Shown here piece by piece: positions 9,839-18,866 of a DNA stretch of 64,000 nucleotides (position 1 is its first letter; each line of letters begins with the position of its first letter). The stretch is from Strigamia acuminata (taxonomy: Eukaryota > Arthropoda > Chilopoda > Geophilomorpha > Linotaeniidae): assembly GCA_949358305.1 (NCBI GenBank), contig OX442316.1:930001-994000 (forward strand). The letters are read 5' to 3'. The notes under the pieces are model-generated. The model ran no database searches. It was not told the origin of the DNA and saw only the letters and a list, made by a program, of their open reading frames with translations. Position numbers and translations under genes: made by a program.

Positions 9839-11041
9839 TTTGTTGTTTGTATTGTTGTAAGTATTATTAATACCGGTACTAATATTAATGCAGCCCTGAT
9901 CTCGGTATCACTTTTCGAAATCTGTCTACCGGTTTTAGAGGTAGGTCGGACAGTCAGACTCCTGACGATTAATGTAGAGATACATACAGTAGTTACTCTG
10001 TGATGGTGAATAAAATGATTTTTTTTTCTTTTCAGGTTAACACGAACCGATTCAAACAAGACTGGATGCTAATCACGCTTAAATTGGATTATACAACACG
10101 AATCAATTCGGTAAATGATTTATATTTAATTTAATTACTCATTAATCAACCATTCTAACTTAACTGTGAATTCGATTTGACCTCGCCAAAACATTACATC
10201 AAATATCACAATCACACATTAAACTAGACACAGAGTAGTTAACTAAATTAAGCAAATCACAAACACCGGTTCTGTCACTAGAACAAAAAAATTAGACAAA
10301 TTAAAGATATAATATAAAATGAAATTAAAGAGAAAAAATAATACCGGAACACTACACCGGTGATTACATGTATGTAATCATATGGTTACAGTCTATGGTT
10401 TCAAGACTTAACACTTTCTCCAGGACCAAAATTAGTACCTCATTACCGTTACCATACATCTCGCGGTACATATCGCCGAACGTACATAAGAAACCGCGAG
10501 AAATGGTGAAATAATTTTTTTTTTTTTTTTTTTGTTTTTTTTTTTTTTTTTTTTTTTTGTTTTGTTTTGTTTTTGTTTTGTTTGTTTGTTTACTAAAAAC
10601 AATAATTTTTTTATGATCTCATGGAATCAATTTGTAATTTTTTTTATGATTTTTGAAAAAATCGAAAAAACGCGCATTTATTCATGAGATCATAAAAATG
10701 TTGGTGTGAGTCATTACGATGCTTCTCGGGTTAAAGTTTATGTTAGACTAGTTTATTTAACAAAATACAAAACGGCGTACAGTGGGGATTAGCGGGAGCC
10801 AATCCGTTAACCCCTTACAAGACGGGACGCCCCCTTACGGTAGGGAGGCTGACTAGGGACAGGGGACGGAGTTCGGTGTCCGGGAGTCACAGTTGGGTTA
10901 TTTTTAAAATAAACAAGCGACATTTTTTAAGATCTCGAGTTTTCTCATGTACCATGAAATGTTTTGTGTTGGCTCAAGTATACGGTACCGCCCGTACAGT
11001 ACCAGTACCATGCACTGCGTCTAACGTTGTTTATAAAATAT
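9839..11041. other. Intergenic AT-rich DNA
   Basis: No gene is supported. It holds a T-rich tract (10515-10590), an inverted repeat with 16-bp arms at 10608-10623 and 10682-10697, and a GC-richer block at 10780-10890 that may be an old transposon piece. Confidence 0.5.
10515..10590. repeat. Poly-T / TTTTG low-complexity tract
   Basis: Long T runs interrupted by single G, grading into TTTTG and TTTG iterations. Confidence 0.9.
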
Positions 11042-11206
11042 TGTGATGTATATCCCAGCCAGACCAAGCTAAGGAAACTCTTCTGGATTTTCAAGAAATA
11101 AGACTTTCTTTAAACATTGATAAAGGTTTAATTATAAAGAAAAACAACAATATTTACGATAACCATAAGATAACAAATTACTTAAAGTATTATCTAGTTG
11201 TCACAT
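11042..11206 (+). repeat. Truncated LTR fragment, same family as solo LTR at 46698
   Basis: It starts TGTGATGTA and is recognisably similar to 46698-46870, sharing TTTAATTATAAAGAAAA and TATTTACRATAAYCATAA stretches. The similarity stops where the repeat at 11208 begins, so the 3' end of the LTR is missing. Confidence 0.7.
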
Positions 11207-11207
11207 A

Positions 11208-11441
11208 ATACCGGGTGGCTCACATAAAACCGGCCCGACAATACAATGAGGATTACCAAGGTGTCACAAAAAATGCGTGTACCGGTGAACCATTTTGTCA
11301 GGTTTGATTGCACCAGTCATACTGAATTTCAGATTTTGAGGATTTCTTCAGCGGTACCGGTACAGATACACAGTACTTTTCGAAAAGTACTGCATCTCAT
11401 GGTAGTGGTACCTGTACCACTTTTTTTGGTACCAAACCACT
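11208..11441 (+). repeat. Unclassified interspersed repeat X, copy 1
   Basis: It begins ATACCGGGTGGCTCACATAA and ends near GGTACCAAACC. It is a diverged copy, in opposite orientation, of the sequence split around the gypsy element at 36306-42043. The end facing 11208 resembles a DNA-transposon terminus, but I cannot assign a superfamily. Confidence 0.6.
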
Positions 11442-11961
11442 TATAATCACTTACCATATACTGGGTGTTTCGTTTAAGACTCCTCAGTCAATTTCTGGAA
11501 TAAGTATATACTTTTTTAAAAAACTAAGCAGACTATTCTATAGCAAAGTACGGATGACGAATTCAATGGTGTAATCAAATTTTATGCCAGACATGCAACA
11601 ATGCACTTTTCATTTGCTAACTCGTTAGCTGATTGAGATAGAGCAAAGTTTCCAATTACAAAGTTGTAGAGCACCATAAAATTAGTACTATCCAACTTAT
11701 CTTAGTCATCTTAAGTTAATTTTTTTCATTTTAAAATGAAAACAAATCAGCTAAAATAAAGCCAGCCATTGTGGCAAAAATTAAATTTCTACTGCAAAAG
11801 TACTGAATTTCTTCAATAAATGTATTCAAATTTGCATTGTTATGCAAGTAAACAAGAAAAACCACTATTTTTTTAATGCCTAAATTATTTTATTTTCTAA
11901 GAATAAAAATTTTCAATTTGCTGATTTGTTTTCCTTTTTTTAAAAAAAAAAAACAGTTAAC
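11442..11961. other. AT-rich spacer carrying an inverted-repeat arm
   Basis: No coding signal. Sequence at about 11676-11716 (AAAATTAGTACTATCCAACT...) recurs inverted at 12370-12411, on the other side of the TTAA MITE. Confidence 0.5.
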
Positions 11962-11965
11962 TTAA

Positions 11966-12367
11966 CCTTCCCATAGCCATGGTAGGTCAAAAAAATTACA
12001 GAAGTGGAAAAATCACTGTAATTCTTTTTTTTCTGATAATTAATTAATGAGGTTAACTTGTATTCCTCAAAAACTTTTTTATCTTATTTTATAATGTCTA
12101 AATACAAATAGTTTTTCAATTATTATTAAGATAATTTAATATTTATAACATAAAACACCCTTAATGGGAGTGCCGTACACTGCTTTGCCATCTGTTTGCA
12201 CTAGGTGGCGTATTAAAATTAGTCCTAAAACATGTGCTTTTACCAGGAAAAATGCGATTGCACCAGGAAAAATGTGATTCTGCACATGCGCAGAAGCATT
12301 TTAAAAGAAGGCCGATTTGACCGACCTTAGCTAGCAATGGTGGAAACTAGGCTTGGCTATGGGAAGG
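11966..12367. mobile_element. 402-bp MITE with TTAA target duplication (piggyBac-like)
   Basis: Inverted ends CCTTCCCATAGCC and GGCTATGGGAAGG are flanked on both sides by TTAA (11962-11965 and 12368-12371). TTAA duplication is the hallmark of piggyBac elements. The interior is non-coding and AT-rich. Confidence 0.7.
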
Positions 12368-12478
12368 TTAAGGTGACTAAGATCAGTTGGATAGTACTAA
12401 TTTTATGATTCAACACTGTGGCCAGTAGCGCCATCCATGGACAAATTAATGAAGCTTTTTATTAACTTAGTACGATGT

Positions 12479-12691
12479 TGTTGTACTAGAGTCCAAATTT
12501 CATCTTCTCTCCAGCATGAAATAGCACACGTCTCATTCTCACTACAAACAAGAACACACTGAATATTTAATCATCAGGAACTATATCCTGTCATAGATCT
12601 AAAAATAGAATACACACTTACACACTCTGGTGTTATAATAATACACTAAATTAAACATCATGAATACAATAAAATATTAATAATAATAACA
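12479..12691 (-). repeat. 3' LTR of copia element B
   Basis: It starts TGTTGTACTAGAG and ends AATAATAATAACA. It is the partner of 15399-15611. Confidence 0.95.
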
Positions 12692-12705
12692 AATCTCCTC
12701 CTTGG
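12692..12705 (-). other. Polypurine tract of copia element B
   Basis: The minus strand next to the 3' LTR reads AAGGAGGAGATT. Confidence 0.7.
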
Positions 12706-12726
12706 ATTTATGATCAAATACAAATA

Positions 12727-15139
12727 TTATTGAGTTAACATAACTTGTTTAAGTAATCCTTCCATAACATCTCCACTCAATCCTTTAGTTAAAAAATCAG
12801 TTAACGTCTTTTTACCTTCTACATGAATCATTTCAATTTTTCTTTCTTTCAACTCTTCCTTCACATACCACATTTTTCTATTCAAATATTTGGTTCTGGA
12901 TTTTTGATTTCCTCTTTTAAATAAACTAACAACATTTAAACTATCACAAAACAATTTCACATCATTTCCATTAAACAGTCCAATTTCTTCCAACAGTTCT
13001 TTGGTCCAGACTAAATCTTTCAGTCCTTCACTTACTGCTTCTATTTCACTTTCACTGGTGCTTAACGCTACCTTGGATTGCTTCTTACTTTTCCAATTTA
13101 TCAGTGATTGTCCGATTCGCACAATATATCCCGAAAATGATTTGGCATCCTCAGTTTTGTCCCAGCTCGCATCCGTAAATGCATGTAGATCTCCCTCTTG
13201 TCGTGCATAAAACAGTCCATAGTTCAAGGTATCGCACAACTCTCTTTGCAGCGGTGTAGTGAATCTGCTTTGGATTTTTGCTGAATCTACGCTTTCGCTT
13301 TCATCATCTTCAATCAATTTCTGGTTTATGTCCATTGGCGATTTGACAGCATTGCCATCTTGCAGGTTCATCATTTGGACAATCTCATTTATATATTTGT
13401 GTTGATGCAATGTAATTCCCAATTCCGTTTGTGGCCTGTTTGTTGCTTCTTCATCTGTTTTTCCTCCTTCATCACTTACTCCTTGTTGCCATATTATGTC
13501 CCCTTTACCAATGGCTTTTATTTTTCCATCTTTGTTTGCCAATCCAATCTCAATATCGCATTCTTCGTATTTGCTTATGCTTTCCTTTTCCGTCGTCATG
13601 TGACTCGTTGCTCCAGAGTCTATCAGCCATTTTAGCTTGTCGGTGCTCGCTTCTGTTTCTCCGACACAATATACTGAAATTTCTGCGATTTCATCTTCTT
13701 TTGTTGCATTAGGTTGCTTATTTTCTTCGTTTTTAATTTCGTCTTTTTCTTCTTCTTTTTTAATTTCATCTTTTTCTTCTTCGTTCTTTATTTTGTCTTT
13801 TTCTTCTTCGTTTTTAATTTCGTCTTTTTCTTCTTCGTTTTTAATTTCGTCTTTTTCTTCTTCGTTCTTTATTTCGTCTTTTTCTTCTTCCTTTTTAATT
13901 TCGTCTTTTTCTTCTTTGTTTTTAATTTCGTCTTTTTCTTCTTCGTTTTTAATTTCATCTTTTTCTTCTTCGTTCTTTATTTTGTCTTTTTCTTCTTCGT
14001 TCTTTATTTCGTCTTTTTCTTCTTCGTTCTTTATTTCGTCTTTTTCTTCTTCGTTCTTTATTTCGTCTTTTTCTTCTTCGTTTTTAATTTCGTCTTTTTC
14101 TTCTTCGTTTTTAATTTCGTCTTTTTCTTCTTCGTTCTTTATTTCGTCTTTTTCTTCTTCGTTTCTAATTTCGTCTTTTTCTTCTTCGTTTTTAATTTCG
14201 TCTTTTTCTTCATCTGTTATTTCGCTGCACGTTCTGGCGTATTCTCCTTCGTGTTCCCAAACAGTCGACGCTGCTTCTGTTCTTGAAAGCTCTCTTCCTT
14301 CTTGTCCTTTTCCGTAGTGTCCTCCTCGACCTTTTTCTCGCTTGTTGAATTGTGCTTTTGGTTTCTTACACTCTGCCGCCACGTGCCCTGTGCCATTACA
14401 ATTATAGCACTTCTTCTTTCCCCAACAATCTTTTGACATGTCCAATTTTACCACAATTATAACAGGCTTTACTGTTTTGCATTCCATTTCTTTCCTTAAC
14501 TCTGTGTGCCATTTCCTTTCCAAATTGTTTATTTTCTTCTTTTGTTTTTGAAAAATGAGCTTCATCTCTGCGCAATTGGTCTCGAATCATATTCATGTCC
14601 AAGTTTGTTTTTCCTTCTAGAGTTCTCACTGCCAGGTCAAATTCCTCTCTTGCCCCTTCTAATGTGAAGTGAGTCAGCTCGTGTGTCTCAATTCTTTTTC
14701 CTGCATCAGCACATTGGGTGTGGATGGCCTGGGCAAAATATGTATCAACAGTTTCATTTTTCTTCTTTTTTAGTCGTGTGAGTTCTGCGAGTAATCTGAC
14801 CTGAATTTGGTTGGTTTTTCCCGCCATGTCATTTTCTAATGTTGTCCACAACATTTTTGCATCATCTATATTTGTATATTTTAATATTTGTGGGGTAGAC
14901 ATGGAATTTACCATCAATTCGTGAGCAGCTGCATTCTTATCATCCCAAGTATCCCATGCCTTTTCTAATTTATCAAAATCTGCTTCACCTTGTACACCTC
15001 TCGGTGGTTCATCTTCATCCATTACCCCTTTCCACAATTTCTTTGATCTTAAGGTACACTTGATTCTTCTTGCCCATGCCACATAATTTCCATCATTAAG
15101 CAGCTCAATTCTCCTCAACTCCTTATCAATTTCAGACAT
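12727..15139 (-). pseudogene. Copia Gag-PR-RNaseH polyprotein, frameshifted and lacking IN and RT core
   Basis: Gag starts MSEIDKELRRIELLNDGNYV at 15139 and has the copia gag domain (UBN2 type) and a CCHC knuckle CYNCGKIGH. The frame breaks in an A-run at about 14430-14434 and ends at 14402. Coding continues one frame over with the second knuckle CYNCNGTGHVAAEC, an acidic repeat array, protease DSGATSHM near 13600, a short linker, then the last part of reverse transcriptase (HQHKYINEIVQMMNL). RNase H follows with FTDASW, STSESEIEA and LFCDSLNVV, and the stop is at 12727. The junction after protease removes all of integrase and the RT catalytic core but keeps the frame. Apart from the one-base break the frame is open. 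Confidence 0.88.
13729..14214 (-). repeat. 27-bp coding minisatellite, 18 copies (EEKDEIKNE)
   Basis: Eighteen tandem 9-residue units with consensus EEKDEIKNE sit between the second zinc knuckle and the protease. Variants are K for E at position 5, R for K at 7, and K for N or E at 8 and 9. No unit is frameshifted. The result is a 162-residue charged, probably helical insert. Confidence 0.95.
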
Positions 15140-15379
15140 TTTCGTTTTTATAATTTCTTCTTATTTGCTTCAATTCCTTCCCTTTTTGTTTTTGCTTATA
15201 ATCGTATATAAGTCTTCTTATCTTCTTAAATATCACTTTTTAGTGATGTCTTCTTTATACTAGTTGCTTATAATTGTGCATAAGTCTTACTGTAATTCTT
15301 GCTTCTTCTCCTCTTCGAATTTTCTAGATTTTTCCTCCTTGTTTTCTTCTTATTCATAAAAGTCCTTGATGGATTTCAA

Positions 15380-15396
15380 CTGCTTCTCTGCAACCA
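15380..15396 (-). other. Primer-binding site of copia element B
   Basis: Two bases inside the 5' LTR the minus strand reads TGGTTGCAGAGAAGCAG. It resembles the complement of the initiator-Met tRNA 3' end (TGGTAGCAGAGG) with a mismatch, as is common for copia elements. Confidence 0.6.
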
Positions 15397-15398
15397 CT

Positions 15399-15611
15399 TG
15401 TTATACTAGAGTCCAAATTTCATCTTCTCTCCAGCATGAAATAGCACACGTCTCATTCTCACTACAAACAAGAACACACTGAATATTTAATCATCAGGAA
15501 CTATATCCTGTCATAGATCTAAAAATAGAATACACACTTACACACTCTGGTGTTATAATAATACACTAAATTAAACATCATGAATACAATAAAATATTAA
15601 TAATAATAACA
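15399..15611 (-). repeat. 5' LTR of copia element B
   Basis: It starts TGTTATACTAGAG and ends AATAATAATAACA. The target duplication GATGT follows. Confidence 0.95.
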
Positions 15612-15689
15612 GATGTGAGTCGGCCGACAATCGGTACGGCTCACACTCTCCCAGAAAACAACCTCGCCAGCTGACACATACATCAAGAG

Positions 15690-15770
15690 TGCTCTATTCA
15701 CGATTTGCGCGATACTTCATCGCCATCTGGTGGTGAAAATTAAAATTACAACTTGGGTCGAAATCTACTC
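15690..15770 (+). repeat. Promoter-like segment, inverted homologue at 17740-17836
   Basis: It contains ATTCACGATTTGCGCGAT then TCTGGTGG and TACAACTTGGG, in the same order as the reverse complement of 17740-17836. It lies directly upstream of a THAP-like ATG. Confidence 0.5.
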
Positions 15771-15776
15771 GTTGTC

Positions 15777-15875
15777 ATGGGCCGATGGAATTGCGCTGCG
15801 CCTTGTTGCCGCAATTTTCGTAAAAAAGGTGGCAACATTTTAAATTTTCATGCCTTCCCTACGAAGCTATGCTGA
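15777..15875 (+). pseudogene. THAP-type zinc finger N-terminal fragment
   Basis: ATG at 15777 opens 32 codons reading MGRWNCAAPCCRNFRKKGG then ILNFHAFPTKLC and stop TGA (15873). The Cys pair, basic linker and FHAFP match the first third of a THAP domain (C2CH, DNA binding; found in host regulators and P-element transposases). The second Cys and His and the AVPTIF-type box are missing, because the frame stops and runs into a satellite. It could also be a first exon, but no GT donor is obvious. Confidence 0.45.
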
Positions 15876-15906
15876 GGCCATAAAAAAAACGTTACAACTC
15901 GTTTAA

Positions 15907-16095
15907 ACGAGTTTGCAATTCGAAATAACGAGTTTGCAATTCGAAGTAACGAGTTTGCAACTCGAAATAACGAGTTTGCAACTCGAAATAACGAGTTTGC
16001 AACTCGAAATAACGAGTTTGCAACTCGAAATAACGAGTTTGCAACTCGAAATAACGAGTTTGCAACTCGAAATAACGAGTTTGCAACTCGAATAA
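15907..16095. repeat. 21-bp tandem repeat, nine units, each a hairpin
   Basis: Units start every 21 bp from 15907. The unit contains CGAGTTTGCAACTCG, a perfect 6-bp stem with a 3-base loop. The first two units carry AATTCG instead of AACTCG. A decayed tenth unit follows at 16096. Confidence 0.95.
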
Positions 16096-16744
16096 TGAGT
16101 TGCAGCCAGGCGACGGCCGACTTGTGCAGCGTGCGCATCCACGCGGGTCTTCCGTCCGCGTCCTTGTTTTTCTAGTGGTCGTCCACGAGCGACGGCATCT
16201 TGAGCAGCTTGGCGATCGCGTCGTCACAAATTGGTCGCAAATTTGAGTCATTTATATGTATATATATAGAATGCCCTATAATAAATATTATTTCCCACAC
16301 ATTATAGATTCACACTTAAATATAATTCTAGATTCTAGATCTTAGAATTAAAGAAATTGAGCGCTGAATCTAGAAAACGATTTGGTCCTATGAAAAATTT
16401 TACCATTTGTTCCCTGGGACTCAAAAAGTGAATTTAAAAAAATAACAAATCTTTAAATGGAAGCATTGTACATTGATTGCACAGATCTTGCATTAATTAG
16501 TTCGACTTGAAATCAAAGTTAGCAGGTGTGTTTAAATCAACAAAGGCCAAAAATTGTTGAAAAAATTCACCATTTCCAAACTAAACATATTTATATCTAA
16601 ATATTAACAGCAAAAATTCTAAAACTGCCACTTACAACTATTTTTTTCCCTATAAACTATTAAATATCAATAATAACTCTAATAACTAACAGCCGACAGT
16701 CAACGGCTGATAACTGACGGTCAACGGTCGACAGTCGGACTCGC
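16096..16744. other. Non-coding DNA between satellites
   Basis: GC-rich to 16240, where the minus strand gives weakly ankyrin-like reading that is too broken to annotate, then AT-rich. Short repeats of a GACGGTCAACGG type lie at 16690-16740. Confidence 0.4.
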
Positions 16745-17228
16745 ACGACGAAACACACACGCTCGCCAACACACGCTCGCCAATACCAACACAGTGAACA
16801 CACACTCGCCAACACGAACACTCGCTCGCCATCGCCAACACACGCTCGTCAATACCAACACAGTGAACACACACTCGCCAACACGAGCACACGCTCGCCC
16901 TCGCCAATTCACGCTCGCCGATACCAACACAGTGAACACACACTTGCCAACACGAGCACACGCTCGCCCTCGCCAACTCACGCTCGTCAATACCAACACA
17001 GTGAACACACACTCGCCAACACGAGCACACGCTCGACCTCGCCAACTCACGCTCGTCAATACCAACACACACTCGCAAGTCGCCAACACAACACGCACGC
17101 TCGCCAACACGAACACACGCTCGCCAACACGAACACACGCCCGCAAGTCGCCAACACACACTCGCAAGTCGCCAACACACACTCGCAAGTCGCCAACACA
17201 CGCTCGCCAATACCAACACACACTTGAA
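16745..17228 (+). repeat. Degenerate minisatellite (CACACGCTCGCCAA), left array
   Basis: Loose tandem units built from ACACACGCTCGCCAACAC, with higher-order units that include AATACCAACACAGTGAACAC. All frames reflect the repeat; no gene. Confidence 0.9.
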
Positions 17229-17309
17229 ATGTGCTCCGGTGCTGGTGCTGCACTGGTTAAATGACCGTTGGCAGCAGGCGAGCGCGTTGGTGGTCAGCGA
17301 GTGGGTTCG

Positions 17310-17600
17310 TGTTGGCGATGGCGATCGTGTGTTCGTGTTGGCGAGCGTGTGTTGGTGTTGGCTAGTGTGTTGGCGATGGCGAGCGTGTGTTGGCGATGGC
17401 GAGCGTGTGTTGGTGTTGTCAAGCGTGTGTTGGTGTTTCGAGCGTGTGTTGGTGTTTCGAGCGTGTGTTGGCGACTTGCAAGTGTGTGTTGGTATTGACG
17501 AGCGTGTGTGTTGGTGACTGGCGAGTGTGATTCGGTCTTGGCGAGCGTGTGTTCGTGTTGGCGAGCGTGTGTTCGTATTAACGAGCGTGTGTTGGCCATG
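17310..17600 (-). repeat. Complementary minisatellite, right array
   Basis: Units of the form GTGTTGGCGAGCGTGTGTT are the reverse complement of the left array at 16745-17228. A spacer of about 80 bp separates the two, forming an inverted satellite pair. Confidence 0.9.
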
Positions 17601-17739
17601 GCGAAATTTATTTCACTCTTATATTAAATTCAGTTCAATCTTTGGTTATATTTAGTTTTATTATACTCCGTATTTAGTTCAATCTTTTCGGTATCGATGT
17701 TGCAAGTAGACGACTTGGGCACAAAAATCGGCGAACATG

Positions 17740-17836
17740 TGCCCCAGGTTGTAGTTTCGTATGTCGCCACCAGAGCGCGCTAAACGACTGCGCATGCGCA
17801 GTCTGGGATCGCGCAAATCGTGAATTGAGCAAAAGA
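17740..17836 (-). repeat. Inverted homologue of the promoter-like segment at 15690-15770
   Basis: On the minus strand it reads CAATTCACGATTTGCGCGAT, then a 20-odd-bp insert with a CG-rich palindrome, then CTCTGGTGG and TACAACCTGGGG. No THAP ATG follows it. Confidence 0.5.
17786..17803. promoter_or_regulatory. 18-bp palindrome with NRF1-type core
   Basis: GACTGCGCATGCGCAGTC is a perfect palindrome and contains GCGCATGCGC, the consensus bound by NRF1-type factors in animal promoters. Regulatory function here is inferred. Confidence 0.45.
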
Positions 17837-18731
17837 AACAATACAACAGAAAACACACTACGGTATCCCAGAATGGACAATACTAATATCATCGATATTG
17901 TCATACAAAATCAAATCAAAATATAATGTATCGCGAATTGCAAATTACACAAATTAAATGGTCCCAACAATTTTTTCTGGACTTGTTTATTTAAATCAGT
18001 AAATTTACACCATTGAGGTGTAAAGTTTCTTGATAGGGGAATAAATTTATACCATCAAGGACACAAGGTGTAAACTTCCATTATAGGGGAGTAAATTTAC
18101 ACGTTTTTGAAAATGTTATCAATGAGTGAATTTACATTCAAGCGGGTGAATCACGTGACACTTGCAATGTCTAAACAGTATATTGACTGGGATAATCACT
18201 GATGTAATTACAGCATTTTTTCGATTAAGAGTTGACCTTGAATTGTAGTCGCCTTCGAAAAATAGCCGTGGTTATTCTTCGAGGGTGACAACAATTCCAG
18301 GAGATTACTCAATAAATTTCAAAATTTAAACGAACTAAAAACACGATTTGAATAATTAAGAGCTAAAATGAACGAAAATGAATGAAAATGAACGAAAATC
18401 AAGGTGGAACAAACGTTCTACATTGATTATGCAATATGCAAAATGGACGTAAAACGAATGGAACCCCTTATGGGGATTGGGGAAACAGCCACTACTCCAA
18501 TTAAGACTCTCCCTTGATTCAGAGTTGCGGCTGAGAATGACAATACAGTATGTCCAGCAACCAATAAATTGTAATGTATTGAAAAACCTGTTTTGTCTAG
18601 TCTAAATTATTGCCCTTTATTTGTTCAATCTCTTATCACGCTGCCCCGGTGGTTACACTTTGTCTAAAAGCAGGCTAACGGATTGTGTTGATTACTGTAA
18701 TATTGTGAGTCCAAGAAAAAGTAAACTGTTG
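17837..18731. other. Intergenic AT-rich DNA
   Basis: No gene is supported. It holds local iterations of GTAAATTTACAC and GGTGTAAACTT (17998-18100). Confidence 0.45.
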
Positions 18732-18866
18732 TCTTGTTAAATCCAAGATAGGCCTTTCTCCCATTGGCCTAGTCTCATTACCCCTAAATGTAGACTGTGT
18801 TCTACCACCAGGCAGGCCCACCCTTACCATTGGGCTAACTGGGCTGCAGCCCAGGGGCGCCGGGTA

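Larger units (their letters stand above)
12479..15611 (-). mobile_element. Internally deleted Ty1/copia retrotransposon (element B)
   Basis: The LTRs are 213 bp each (12479-12691 and 15399-15611) and are flanked by a 5-bp target duplication GATGT (12474-12478 and 15612-15616). They differ at one position that I can see (base 5). Internal coding runs gag, zinc knuckles, protease, end of reverse transcriptase, RNase H. Integrase and most of reverse transcriptase are missing. The total of 3133 bp compares with about 5 kb for complete copia elements. It must depend on another element for integration. Confidence 0.93.

Noticed and set aside
13637-14317. Long plus-strand open frames rich in Phe and Ser over 13.6-14.3 kb
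   Set aside because: They are antisense shadows of the acidic repeat in the copia polyprotein.
15892-16251. Minus-strand frame with FELQTRY repeats and an ankyrin-like start
   Set aside because: The repeat part is the 21-bp satellite. The remainder resembles an ankyrin segment only vaguely and has a stop in the relevant frame.
16686-17599. Several long open frames over 16.7-17.6 kb on both strands
   Set aside because: They arise from the CGCTCGCCAACAC minisatellite and its complement and have no protein character beyond the repeat.
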